Part shown: positions 53,282-62,206 of the stretch, piece by piece
Position numbering within the stretch: the first letter of the stretch is position 1
Layout: every line of letters begins with the position of its first letter
Assembly (NCBI RefSeq): GCF_004331435.1
Contig: NZ_SJKA01000001.1
Coordinates: 310,001-374,000 of the forward strand
From: Kribbella sindirgiensis
GTDB lineage: Bacteria; Actinomycetota; Actinomycetes; Propionibacteriales; Kribbellaceae
DNA length: 64,000 nucleotides
Reading direction: 5' to 3'
Notes under the pieces: model-generated
Told to the model about the DNA's origin: nothing
Databases searched by the model: none
Seen by the model: the letters and a program-made list of their open reading frames with translations, nothing else
Translations under genes and position numbers: made by a program

Positions 53282-54267
53282 CGGCTCGCTCCTTCCAGGA
53301 CGGCGTCGGACTTCTTCTCTTCGGCGGTGTGGCCGGTCAAGGCCAGGAACACCTCGTCCAGGCTGGGCAGTCGCAGCGACAACTCGGTCACCGCGATCCC
53401 GGCCTCGTCCAGCCGCCGTACGACGACCGGCATCGACGAACCGTCCGTCACCGGGACACTGACCAGCGTGTTCACCACGTCGACCGACGGGCGGGTACCG
53501 ACCGACTCGGCGACGATCGCGGCGACCCGCTCGAGGTGGGCCGGCTCGGCCGGGCGGACGTCCAGCGACTGCTTGCCCGCCTGCGCCTTCAGCTCGGCAG
53601 GCCGGCCGTTCGCGACCACGGAGCCCTTGTCGAACACGACGATCGAGTCGGTGAGCGCATCGGCCTCTTCCAGGTACTGCGTGGTGAGCAGCACCGTGGT
53701 CCCATCAAGCACCAGGTTCCGGACCGTCTCCCAGACGCCGTTGCGGGCGTGCGGGTCCAGACCGGTCGTGGGCTCGTCCAGGTACAGGATGCTCGGGTTG
53801 CCGACCAGGCTCGAGGCCAGGTCGAGCCGGCGGCGCATACCGCCGGAGTACGTCTTCGCGATCCGGTCACCGGCGTCGACCAGCTCGAACCGCTCCAGCA
53901 GCTCGTCCGCCCGGGCCCGGGCCTGCGTCCGCGAGTAGCCGAGCAGGCGGCCGATCATGATCAGGTTGCGGCGGCCGGACATGTCCTCGTCGACACTCGC
54001 GTACTGCCCGGTCAGGCCGATGATGCTCCGCACCTTGCCGGCTTCCCGGACGACGTCGTACCCGCCGACGGTGGCGTGGCCGCTGTCCGGCCGGAGCAGC
54101 GTGCCGAGGATGCGGACCGCGGTCGTCTTGCCGGCGCCGTTCGGCCCGAGGACGCCGAGAACCGTGCCGGTCGGCACGCTCAGGTCGACGCCGGCCAGCG
54201 CGGTCGTACTGCCATATTTCTTGACCAGACCGACCGCCTCGATGGCGACCTGGTTCGTTGTGGTCAT
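53278..54267 (-). CDS. ABC exporter ATP-binding protein (DrrA-like)
   Basis: 329 residues. Walker A GPNGAGKTTAVR, signature SGGMRRRLDLA, Walker B LYLDEPTTGLDP and the switch Gln/His region VLLTTQYLEEAD, as in DaunorubicinR-type ATPases. The C-terminal extension (DVRPAEPAHLERVAAI) is characteristic of this subgroup. Start at 54267 with GGGAGG six bases upstream. Forms an exporter with the downstream permease. Confidence 0.95.
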   Translation of the reverse strand: MTTTNQVAIEAVGLVKKYGSTTALAGVDLSVPTGTVLGVLGPNGAGKTTAVRILGTLLRPDSGHATVGGYDVVREAGKVRSIIGLTGQYASVDEDMSGRRNLIMIGRLLGYSRTQARARADELLERFELVDAGDRIAKTYSGGMRRRLDLASSLVGNPSILYLDEPTTGLDPHARNGVWETVRNLVLDGTTVLLTTQYLEEADALTDSIVVFDKGSVVANGRPAELKAQAGKQSLDVRPAEPAHLERVAAIVAESVGTRPSVDVVNTLVSVPVTDGSSMPVVVRRLDEAGIAVTELSLRLPSLDEVFLALTGHTAEEKKSDAVLEGASR

Positions 54268-54429
54268 CGGGTTCCTCCCAGAGTTCTGCATTGCACTGGG
54301 ACTACCGTGCCGCGCGGCCCTGGCACCGCTCTGGCACTCGGCTGACAGGCCGTGACAGGTGACGCCCCTTTCGTGCCAGTACGGTGCTGTTTCGCGGCTG
54401 TTCGCGCGTTCGACGTGAGGAGGGGCGCC

Positions 54430-54999
54430 GTGCGACGTGGTGCTGTGGTGGGGGTCGCGGTGGCAGTGGTCGCCGCAGGGGCGATCGGGTACGCCGTGTT
54501 CGAGCCGGAGCCGTTCAAGGTCGCGGACTACGCCCGCATGTGCGAGTCACCACGGTCCTTCGACCAGGCAGCGGCGTACCAGGGTCCGTCGCCGCACCCG
54601 ATCGAGATCGTGAACGGCGGCGTCTCACTGCCCAGCGACGACCCGGAGATCCGCGTGTGGTTCCCGGAGGACCCGGCCGCGGTGCAGCTGGTCAGCTGTG
54701 TCAACCGGGTCGAGCGGGGCGGGTTCGTCAAGCGGTGCGAGTACTCGAAGGGAGTACGGACCATCGACCTGTACCAGGGCTTGTACTCCGTCCTGGTGTA
54801 CGAGGCGCGGTCGGGCAAGAAGCTGGCGGAGGCGGAGGTCGCGGGGAACGGGTTCGTCGGCAACGTGCTCAAGGAGGACGCGGACCCGTGCCAGACGTTC
54901 CTGCGAACGACAGGCACGGGTCACTCGGAAGAGGAGAGCAGGCCGTCCTCACGTCAGCTACGTGCGGTTCTCGAACCGCATGTCCACAAACAGGGTTAG
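54430..54999 (+). CDS. Hypothetical exported or anchored protein
   Basis: 189 residues from a GTG with GGAGG six bases upstream. One N-terminal TM segment (GAVVGVAVAVVAAGAIGYAV) and an extracytoplasmic part with four Cys (ARMCESPRSF, QLVSCVNRV, KRCEYSKG, DPCQTFL), suggesting two disulfides. No family recognised. Converges on the MFS gene, overlapping by four bases. Confidence 0.7.
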   Translation: MRRGAVVGVAVAVVAAGAIGYAVFEPEPFKVADYARMCESPRSFDQAAAYQGPSPHPIEIVNGGVSLPSDDPEIRVWFPEDPAAVQLVSCVNRVERGGFVKRCEYSKGVRTIDLYQGLYSVLVYEARSGKKLAEAEVAGNGFVGNVLKEDADPCQTFLRTTGTGHSEEESRPSSRQLRAVLEPHVHKQG

Positions 55000-56312
55000 C
55001 CCTTCAGCGGGACGATCTCGTTGGCGAGCAGGGCCTGGTAGGCCTCGGGGTTGTACCGCGCCAGGTTGCCGCGGGCCTTCCGCCGGTACTTGAGGATCTG
55101 GCGCGTGCCGATCGCCCACAGCACGTACTGGAACGCCAGGGCGAACTTGAAGTCGTCGATCGCCATCGGTGCACCACCTGACGACGCGTCCAGCAGTACG
55201 CCGACCATGCCGATGCAGATCAGGGTGGCGATGAACCCGCCGGTGTTGACCATCCCGTTGGCCGCACCGAACCGCGTTGTGGGGTTGAACGTCCGCGCGT
55301 AGTCGAGCCCGAGCATCGACCCCGGGCCGCCGGCCGCCTGTACGACGATGAGCGCCAGGAGCACCGGCAACGGCGCACGACCCGGCCAGAGCAGTACGAC
55401 GGTCCACATCACGACCGAGCCCGCGATCACCGCAAGCACGATCCAGGAGCGGTAGAACGGGAACTTGGCGGCGTACCGCCCGACGAGCGGGCCATAGCAG
55501 AGCCCTGCCAGCACAGGGATGATCAGCATGGCCGCAGCGGTCGTCGGAGCGAGGCCCTGTCCCTGCACGAGGAACGGGTAGCCCCAGAGTAGGCCGAACG
55601 TGCTGCCGGAGAAGCTGGTGGTGAAGTGCGTCCACAGCCCGAGTCGCGTACCTGGCTCCTGCCAGGCGCGGCGCAGGTTCCTCTTGACCTCGTACAGCGG
55701 CTGCTTGGCCCGGCGGAGCGGTTCGTCGTACGGCGAGTCCTTGATGAGGAACAGCACGAGCAGACCGGCCAGGAGACTCAGCACACTCGCGCTGGCGAAG
55801 GTGGTCGTCCAGCCGAAGGCATGGAAGGCAGCGGCCATCGGAACGGTCGACATGATCGCTCCGAGACCACCGAGCATTCCAGTCGCCTGCGACATCACCG
55901 GCTGCCGTAGCGCGGGGAACCAGGACATGACTACGCGCAGCACGCTGATGAAGACCAGAGCGTCGCCTACACCCAGTACGGCGCGTGCGGCGAGCGCAGC
56001 GGGGTACGAGTCGACCAGGCTGAACGCGGACTGCGCTAGGAACAGCAGACCGGACGCAGTGATCAGGAGGCGCTTGGAGCCGTACCTGTCGAGTAGTACG
56101 CCGACGGGCACCTGCATAGCGGCGTACACCGTCAGCTGCACGACGGTGAAGCTCGCCAGAGCGGAGGCGGAGATGTCGAAGCGTTCCGCGGCCTGGAGGC
56201 CGGCCACGCTCATCGAGCCGCGGTGCAGCACGGTCACGAGGTACGTCAGGACAGCAGTGGCCCACACCGCCCAGGCTCGCCGACCGCCCAGGGGGAAGAG
56301 GAGTTCGGTCAC
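54996..56312 (-). CDS. MFS transporter, with GntR regulator
   Basis: 438 residues, 12 TM segments. Motif A is VGVLLDRYGSKRLLI. The sequence resembles nitrate/nitrite-type or anion:cation symporter (ACS-like) permeases in length and in the GSMLGLDYARTFNPTTRFG loop. It is translationally coupled to the GntR gene upstream (GTGA overlap), so the pair is a regulated importer unit, likely for an organic acid or similar nutrient (inference). Confidence 0.87.
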   Translation of the reverse strand: MTELLFPLGGRRAWAVWATAVLTYLVTVLHRGSMSVAGLQAAERFDISASALASFTVVQLTVYAAMQVPVGVLLDRYGSKRLLITASGLLFLAQSAFSLVDSYPAALAARAVLGVGDALVFISVLRVVMSWFPALRQPVMSQATGMLGGLGAIMSTVPMAAAFHAFGWTTTFASASVLSLLAGLLVLFLIKDSPYDEPLRRAKQPLYEVKRNLRRAWQEPGTRLGLWTHFTTSFSGSTFGLLWGYPFLVQGQGLAPTTAAAMLIIPVLAGLCYGPLVGRYAAKFPFYRSWIVLAVIAGSVVMWTVVLLWPGRAPLPVLLALIVVQAAGGPGSMLGLDYARTFNPTTRFGAANGMVNTGGFIATLICIGMVGVLLDASSGGAPMAIDDFKFALAFQYVLWAIGTRQILKYRRKARGNLARYNPEAYQALLANEIVPLKG

Positions 56313-57055
56313 CGAGTGCCCCGTAGATCCGTCGCGGCGGTGTCGATGTGGGCGACGACGAGTTCCCGGAAGCGCTTGACGCTGTTGCCGCCGAGCGCGT
56401 CGATCATCTCCTGGTGCGCGGTGATCGACTTGTCCATCCGGACCGGCTGGACCTCGATCCCGGGCACGCCCATCCGGACCTGACGGTCCCGCAGGCTGTT
56501 GTAGAGCTTCGCCAGGATTTGGTTGCCAGCGGCATCGACGATGGCCTCGTGGAAGGCCCGGTCGGCCTCCAGGAAGCTCTTCGCGTCACCGGTCCTGCGG
56601 TGCGCGCGCATCTCGTCGACGCGCGCGGTCAGAGTCTCGACCAGTTGCTTGCGGCGCGGCCAGACCTTGGCGGCGGCGTGCGTCTCGATCAGCTCGCGGG
56701 CCTCGAGGACATCGTCGATCTCCTGCGGCAGCACCGGGAGGACGAGCGCGCCACGCTTCGGGTACAGCTTGACGAGGCCGGACTCCTCGAGGCGGAGCAG
56801 CGCCTCGCGCACCGGCGTACGGGAAACGCCGACCGCGGCGGCCAGCTCACCCTCGGTGAGCAGCTCGCCGCCGGGATAGACCCGGTCCAGGATCGCGGCC
56901 TTCACGTACGCGTACACGCGCTCGGCCGCGGGGATCTTCTCCACCCCCGGCGCCGCCTCGACGACCACACGGGCGATCTCCGCGGTCTCGTCACCCAATA
57001 CCAACGCATCCGGCGCCTGCGCCGGGTCCCCGCCTACCACTGAACTCCCACCCAT
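56309..57055 (-). CDS. GntR family regulator, FCD subfamily (FadR-type)
   Basis: 248 residues. Winged helix at 40-105 ([49 protein letters not shown]) followed by the FCD domain (DVLEARELIETHAAAKVWPR, FHEAIVDAAGNQILAKLYNS) with the metal ligands Asp, His, His. Typically it senses carboxylates. Coupled to the MFS gene. A candidate operator overlaps its promoter. Confidence 0.92.
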   Translation of the reverse strand: MGGSSVVGGDPAQAPDALVLGDETAEIARVVVEAAPGVEKIPAAERVYAYVKAAILDRVYPGGELLTEGELAAAVGVSRTPVREALLRLEESGLVKLYPKRGALVLPVLPQEIDDVLEARELIETHAAAKVWPRRKQLVETLTARVDEMRAHRRTGDAKSFLEADRAFHEAIVDAAGNQILAKLYNSLRDRQVRMGVPGIEVQPVRMDKSITAHQEMIDALGGNSVKRFRELVVAHIDTAATDLRGTR

Positions 57056-57071
57056 ACGGCTCGTATCTCTG

Positions 57072-57088
57072 TTGTATCTATCTTACAC
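57072..57088. promoter_or_regulatory. Candidate GntR operator
   Basis: TTGTATCTATCTTACAC is a partial inverted repeat (TGTA...TACA), close to the TTGTA..TACAA form bound by FCD-type regulators. On the minus strand TAAGAT (57079-57084) would be the -10 box, 24 bases from the start. Confidence 0.4.
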
Positions 57089-57124
57089 ACCTCAATCCAC
57101 CGCTTCGGCCGGGTATTCCCCAAC

Positions 57125-57205
57125 TTTTCCACGAGTTATCCACAGGCTGATCCACAGGGTGTGGGGGACTGAGCGTGATGCAGGGTTTCCCCTGCGTTGT
57201 GGATG
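57125..57205. other. Cluster of DnaA-box-like sequences
   Basis: TTTTCCACG (57125), TTATCCACA (57136, a perfect box) and TGATCCACA (57148) are in direct order at 11-12 base spacing, and TTGTGGATG (57197) is the inverted form. The 230-base gap between GntR and the subtilase gene holds no other gene. No dnaA, dnaN or AT-rich unwinding region is present, so this is not called an origin. Confidence 0.4.
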
Positions 57206-57285
57206 AAGGACTCCGCGCTTCCCGAATCCGCTCTAAAGTCTCGGCATACCGGGCCCGTCCGCCCGGCCGGCCCTGAGGAGGCACC

Positions 57286-58671
57286 TTGTCCCGAACGTCC
57301 CGCCCCCGCCGAATGGCGGCCGGCCTCTCCGCCATCGCCCTGGCCTGTGTGTCCCTGGGCGCCGCAACCACGGCGCAAGCCGACCCGGCTCCCGGCCCGC
57401 TGATGAACTACGTGGTCAACACGAAGGCCACGCCGGGTCACGTCCGCAAGACCGAGGACGCGGTGAAAGCGGCCGGCGGGACCGTCCTGGTCTCGTACAA
57501 GCAGCTCGGCGTGGTGATCGCGCAGTCGACGAACCCGGACTTCAAGACCAAGGTCCGCAGTGTGCGTGACGTGCAATCCGTCGGCGCCACCCGGACCGCC
57601 GCGGTCAGCGAAGGCCCCGGCGGGCTGAACTCGAACGACCTCGCCGAAGCGACTCCGGTCGCCGACCCGCGCGAGGGCGAGCAGTGGGACATGGTCCAGA
57701 TCAAGGCGGATCAGGCGCACGCGATCACCGACGGCTCCCGCAAGGTGCTGGTCGGCATCAACGACAGCGGCGTCGACGACACCCACCCCGACCTCGCACC
57801 GAACTTCGACGCGGCCGACTCCGTCAGCTGCGTGAACAACGGCGTACCGGACACCACCGCGGGCGCCTGGCGGCCGACGACCAGCGCGCACGGCACACAC
57901 GTCGCCGGCACAGTCGCCGCGGCCCGGAACGGCGTCGGCATCGTCGGGGTCGCGCCCGGCGTACGGATCGCGTCCGTCAAGGTCGTGAACGACGCCGGCT
58001 ACATCTACCCGGAGTACTCGATCTGCGGGATCGTGTGGGCCGCGCAGCACCGGATGGCCATCACGAACCACAGCTACTTCATCGACCCGTACGAGTTCTG
58101 GTGCAAGGACAACGGCGACCAGGGCGCGGTGCAGGAAGCCGTACGGCGCGCGTACGCGTGGGCGACCGGCCAAGGCACGCTCTCGGTCGCGGCCGCCGGT
58201 AACTCGAACTACGACCTGTCCAACAAGACCACGGACAGCAACAGCCCGAACGACTCGACCGCCGTCACGCGGACGATCAACAACGACTGCCTCGACATGC
58301 CCACCGAACTCCCCGGCGTCATCACCGTCGCCAGCACCACCCAAGCCGGCGCGAAGAGCAGCTTCTCCAACTTCGGCTTGAACAAGATCGACGTCGCCGC
58401 CCCCGGCAGCTCGATCCTGTCCACAGTCCCCGGCGGCTACGCCAAGTTCAGCGGTACGTCGATGGCGTCGCCGCACGTCGCCGGCATCGCCGCCCTGATG
58501 AAGTCCACCCACCCGTGGTGGGGCCCCCGCGACATCGAACGCGCCCTCCACCGCGAAGCCGACGACACCGCCTGCCCCACCACCCCCGACCCCCGCTGCA
58601 CCGGCACCCCCACCAACAACGCCTTCTACGGCGAAGGCATCGCCGACGCCCTGGACGCCGTAACCCCCTGA
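57286..58671 (+). CDS. S8 family subtilisin-like serine protease, exported
   Basis: 461 residues from a TTG with GGAGG four bases upstream. Signal peptide 1-32 (ACVSLGAATTAQA). An inhibitor I9-like propeptide (VVNTKATPGHVRKTEDAVKA) is followed by the catalytic domain with Asp160 (INDSGVDDTHPDL), His202 (SAHGTHVAGT) and Ser392 (GTSMASPHVAG). Mature enzyme ends DALDAVTP without a C-terminal sorting signal. A secreted protease for nutrient scavenging or envelope processing. A perfect 13-bp hairpin follows. Confidence 0.93.
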   Translation: MSRTSRPRRMAAGLSAIALACVSLGAATTAQADPAPGPLMNYVVNTKATPGHVRKTEDAVKAAGGTVLVSYKQLGVVIAQSTNPDFKTKVRSVRDVQSVGATRTAAVSEGPGGLNSNDLAEATPVADPREGEQWDMVQIKADQAHAITDGSRKVLVGINDSGVDDTHPDLAPNFDAADSVSCVNNGVPDTTAGAWRPTTSAHGTHVAGTVAAARNGVGIVGVAPGVRIASVKVVNDAGYIYPEYSICGIVWAAQHRMAITNHSYFIDPYEFWCKDNGDQGAVQEAVRRAYAWATGQGTLSVAAAGNSNYDLSNKTTDSNSPNDSTAVTRTINNDCLDMPTELPGVITVASTTQAGAKSSFSNFGLNKIDVAAPGSSILSTVPGGYAKFSGTSMASPHVAGIAALMKSTHPWWGPRDIERALHREADDTACPTTPDPRCTGTPTNNAFYGEGIADALDAVTP

Positions 58672-58674
58672 ACC

Positions 58675-58706
58675 GAGCGGGGGTCCCCCGCCCGGGACCC
58701 CCGCTC
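58675..58706 (+). terminator. Perfect 13-bp terminator after the subtilase gene
   Basis: GAGCGGGGGTCCC/GGGACCCCCGCTC, loop of six bases, four bases after the stop codon. The rest of the gap to 58954 shows nothing. Confidence 0.85.
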
Positions 58707-58953
58707 ACAGCGGACTGTGGTGTGCGGGAGAACGTGGTCGGTGCTACGCGCCCTCAGCGGACACGTCTACGGCGCGACTGATCTATCTCCTGCTCCGCCG
58801 GGCCGCGCTCGTGTTATTCGACGGATGTTGTGGTGCGGTGGCCGGTGTGGGGTTGAACAGGTTATTTCCTGTCCAGCGCCCCCACAGGATGTCTCCCCAG
58901 ACCCAAGCGATCCCAGTTCAGACCGCTGCAGTCGGGTCTGGGTTCGGCGGTTG

Positions 58954-60216
58954 TCAACGAGAGTGCGTTGCGATGTCGGCGTCGGGGAGTTGGCGGAGTG
59001 TTCGTAGAGGGCTGAAGAGGGCGAGTGTGGTGCTCAGCAGCATGATCAGGCTGCTGATGACGAGGGTGGTGCGGAAGCTGGTCAGGGTGGCGAGGGTGCC
59101 GCCCAGGAGGGCGCCGATTGGTTGCGTTCCGTGGACCAGGAAGCGCCAGGTGGCCTGGGTTCGGGCGAGGAGGGCTGGTGGGGTCAGGGTTTGGCGGATG
59201 GTCTGCTGGTTGATGCCCCACAGCGACGGGCCCCAGCCGCGGAGGAGTTGCGCGATGATCACGACCGCCAGGGCCAGTGCGGGTGGCCCTCCGGCGGCGG
59301 CCATCACCAACCCGGCCAGGCTCGACAGCGTCGTACCGACGATGAAGGCGGGTCCGTTGCCGAGCCGGCCGGTGATCTGTACTCCGATGGTGGCGCCAAC
59401 GATTCCGGCGAGGCCGGACACCGCGAAGGCCAGGCCGACCAGGCCGGCCGACAGACCGAGATCGCGGACCAGGAACAGGACCACGATCACGCCCTGCATC
59501 TGACCGGCCAGCGCACCGACGGTCGCGGCGATCGTGGTCGCCCGGAGCGCGGGGTGCTCGAGCGCGGCCCGGAAGCCCGCCCAGATGCCCTTGAACATCG
59601 ACTCCTTGGCCGAGTCGGCAACAGATCGGCCCGCGACAGTGATCCGCGCGTTCGACAGCGCCGACAGCAGGAACGAGACGGCATCAACGGCGATCGCCAC
59701 CGGGGCGGTGAGGAGCTGGACCAGCACGCCGCCGAGAGCATTGCCGCTGGTGGCGACGACGGAGTTGCTGAGCGCGAGCGCGCTGTTGGCCGCCAACAAT
59801 TCGCGGCGTGGAACCAGGACAGGCGCGAAGGACTGCGCCGCGATCACCGAGAACAGGCTGCAGGTCCCGGTGACCACAACAACGACGTACAGCTGCCACA
59901 TCTGCAACAGTCCCGTCGCCGCCAGAATCGGCACTGCTGTCAGCGCGGCCGCGGCCAACAGATCAGCACCGACGATGACTCGGCGGTACGACAGCCGGTC
60001 AACCCACACTCCTGCTGGTAGACCCAGGACGAGGTGCGGCAGGAACGAGACCGCCCCCAGCAACCCCATCTGCACCGGCGAGGCGCCGAGAACCAGGACC
60101 GCGGTCAAGGGCAAGGCAACAGTCGTCACGCTCGACCCCAGCAGAGAGACCGAGTTGCCGACGAACAACCGCAGAAAGTCCCGATGGTCGACCAACACAC
60201 GCCACTGGACCTTCAC
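58954..60216 (-). CDS. MFS transporter (MFS_3, EntS-like)
   Basis: 420 residues, 12 TM segments. LRLFVGNSVSLLGSSVTTVA is the standard N-terminal sequence of MFS_3 exporters, and LPAGVWVDRLSYRRVIVG is the motif-A loop. Similar class to the transporter at 7330 but not a close copy. Isolated on the minus strand; a drug, siderophore or metabolite exporter. Confidence 0.85.
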   Translation of the reverse strand: MKVQWRVLVDHRDFLRLFVGNSVSLLGSSVTTVALPLTAVLVLGASPVQMGLLGAVSFLPHLVLGLPAGVWVDRLSYRRVIVGADLLAAAALTAVPILAATGLLQMWQLYVVVVVTGTCSLFSVIAAQSFAPVLVPRRELLAANSALALSNSVVATSGNALGGVLVQLLTAPVAIAVDAVSFLLSALSNARITVAGRSVADSAKESMFKGIWAGFRAALEHPALRATTIAATVGALAGQMQGVIVVLFLVRDLGLSAGLVGLAFAVSGLAGIVGATIGVQITGRLGNGPAFIVGTTLSSLAGLVMAAAGGPPALALAVVIIAQLLRGWGPSLWGINQQTIRQTLTPPALLARTQATWRFLVHGTQPIGALLGGTLATLTSFRTTLVISSLIMLLSTTLALFSPLRTLRQLPDADIATHSR

Positions 60217-60263
60217 CGATTCTATTTAACCCGCGCCGGCCGCATCTGCCGGTAGCCCAGCTT

Positions 60264-60349
60264 CGCCGAGTCGTGGCGATTGGCTCAGGTCCGGATCGCC
60301 GAGTCGTGGATCGGGGCTTGGATCTCCAGCCAGATCCCACGACTCGGCG
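60264..60349 (-). repeat. Triple CGCCGAGTCGTGG repeat with hairpin, downstream of the EamA gene
   Basis: CGCCGAGTCGTGG occurs at 60264-60276 and 60297-60309, and inverted (CCACGACTCGGCG) at 60337-60349. The second and third copies form a perfect stem extended by GATC. It lies directly after the EamA stop at 60356 and probably terminates that gene. Confidence 0.6.
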
Positions 60350-60355
60350 GAGGGG

Positions 60356-61192
60356 TCAGCCGGTGGTGATGAGGATGATGCCGGCGACTACGACGGCTGC
60401 GGCGGCGGCTCGTTTGGGGCCGAAGCGTTCGTGGAAGAAGATCGCGCCGATGATGGCGCCGAAGATGATGCTGGTTTCGCGGAGGGCGGCGATCGCGGCC
60501 AGGGTGCCGCGGGTCTGGGCCCAGAGGACGAGGCCGTACGCCGCCATCGAGACGACCCCGCCCGCGAGACCGGAGAGGATCGCGGGGCGGGGTAGGTCGA
60601 AGGCTCTTGGACCGCGCCAGGCCAGCACCGCCAGCGGGACCGCGAACCCTTGCAGCATGAACACCCAGCCCATGTACGTCGCCACCGGCATCTTGTGGAC
60701 GGCGAGCCCGTCGACGACCGTGTACGACGCGATCATCAGCCCCGTCCCGATCGCGGCGAACAGCGCGGGGACCTGTCCGCGTCCCGGGCGGCCGATGAAC
60801 ACGAGCGCGATCAGCCCGGCCGACACGAGCAGTACGCCGGCCAACTCGAGGACGGCCAGGGTCTGGTGCAGTACGACGATCGACACCACGGCCACGACCC
60901 ACGGCGACGTACCGCGGGCCAACGGGTACATCTGGCTGAACTGACCGAGTTGGTACGACGCGAGCAGTCCACCGAGATACGCGAGATGCAGCAGCGCGGA
61001 CGCGATGATGTACCACCACGTCCCGGCCGGCGGCAGCCCCATGACGAGCACCGCGACGAGCCCGATCACCCCCGCCGCGAGCTCGAACAACGCCAGCCCA
61101 GCAACCCGATCCGGCGCCCCGTGAGCCATCGCGTTCCAGGTGGCATGCAACACCGCCGCCCCAAGCACGACCACGACCACCAGCACCCCCAC
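60356..61192 (-). CDS. EamA/DMT family transporter
   Basis: 278 residues, ten TM segments in two EamA repeats (LHATWNAMAHGAPDRVAGLA; then VVDGLAVHKMPVATYMGWVF). ALRETSIIFGAIIGAIFFHE is the highly conserved second-repeat end with the Glu-Thr motif. Likely an exporter of amino acids or small metabolites. Its gene starts 54 bases from the divergent CxCG protein gene. Confidence 0.88.
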   Translation of the reverse strand: MGVLVVVVVLGAAVLHATWNAMAHGAPDRVAGLALFELAAGVIGLVAVLVMGLPPAGTWWYIIASALLHLAYLGGLLASYQLGQFSQMYPLARGTSPWVVAVVSIVVLHQTLAVLELAGVLLVSAGLIALVFIGRPGRGQVPALFAAIGTGLMIASYTVVDGLAVHKMPVATYMGWVFMLQGFAVPLAVLAWRGPRAFDLPRPAILSGLAGGVVSMAAYGLVLWAQTRGTLAAIAALRETSIIFGAIIGAIFFHERFGPKRAAAAAVVVAGIILITTG

Positions 61193-61246
61193 ACCCTCTC
61201 ACCGGGCGTTCGGGGTGGTCAGCTGGATTACCGCGATGATGGTCAC

Positions 61247-62206
61247 ATGGAGACCTCAGCCAGGCAGCGCCTGTACGACGCTGCAGCGCGCTGCTCCGTG
61301 GATCCGCACTGGGCCGACACGGACCGTCCGATCGAGGCTGCTACCCGGGCCCTCGTGGACGGCCTCGACTCCCCTGCCCTGCGCGAGCTCGCCGGCATGC
61401 CGCGCTCCTCCAGGCCCGGGCCGCTCCGCCAACTGCTCCTCGACGCCCTGGACGAGCTTGACGTCCCGCAGCCGGACCCCACATCACCCGGTCAGCGCGT
61501 CAGCGGTACGTCGTACGCACGTCTGCCCACCGACCGCCTCAGCCTGCACATCACGCCGAACGACGAAGGCTTCGAGGTGCTGATCCACGTCAACGAACTG
61601 GAGATCACCCAAGTCGGCGCCGGCATGGGCATGCACCCTTTCGATCTGTTCGTTCCGGCCAATCAGCTCGTCGCGACCACCGAGCCGCGGCGCGTGATCG
61701 TGGCCCGATGCGAGTGCGGCGAATCGGGCTGCGGCTCGACCGAGGCCCGGATCACCCGCGACGACGGCGTAGTCCACTGGGACTGGTCGGTCGACGTACC
61801 GCTCGGCCATGGCGTCTCCTTCGAAGCCGAGGCGTACGACGCTGAGGTCGAGCGGATCGGCGTCGACAACAGCTGGCAGCGGCCGGCGGACACGGCGTCG
61901 CGGCTGGTGCTCGAGGGCGCTGACCGCAACCACCTCGCCGCGGCCGGCCTGACACTCAACTGGGCTGCACAGGACCATCGAGACCCCCAACGGTTCCTCG
62001 TGGCGCTGGTTGCCAAGGCCGAGATGTTCCAGGTGTTCCTACGGTTCCCGATGAAGGAGCCCGAGCGGCTGGCCGCCGAGGTACTGCAGACCCTTCGGCA
62101 GCCGCCCGGAAAGTGGCGCGCGACGTTCCACTCGATGGTGGTCGGGCGTCGCGCACGGCCGTCCATGGCGAGCCGGCGTTGGAGATCAGAGGACCCCTGG
62201 GGGTAG
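61247..62206 (+). CDS. Hypothetical protein with a CxCGxxGC motif
   Basis: 319 residues. Residues 1-80 are helical (TRALVDGLDSPALRELAGMP), the middle carries VIVARCECGESGCGSTEARI, a compact Cys cluster that could bind zinc or form disulfides, followed by VVHWDWSV. Similar motifs occur in streptomycete hypothetical proteins of unknown role. The ATG at 61247 has no Shine-Dalgarno; GATGAT lies nearby. It overlaps the epimerase gene by 21 bases, tail to tail. Confidence 0.75.
   Translation: METSARQRLYDAAARCSVDPHWADTDRPIEAATRALVDGLDSPALRELAGMPRSSRPGPLRQLLLDALDELDVPQPDPTSPGQRVSGTSYARLPTDRLSLHITPNDEGFEVLIHVNELEITQVGAGMGMHPFDLFVPANQLVATTEPRRVIVARCECGESGCGSTEARITRDDGVVHWDWSVDVPLGHGVSFEAEAYDAEVERIGVDNSWQRPADTASRLVLEGADRNHLAAAGLTLNWAAQDHRDPQRFLVALVAKAEMFQVFLRFPMKEPERLAAEVLQTLRQPPGKWRATFHSMVVGRRARPSMASRRWRSEDPWG

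Noticed and set aside
57125..57205. Replication origin
   Set aside because: No dnaA, dnaN, AT-rich region or large box array; only four box-like sites.
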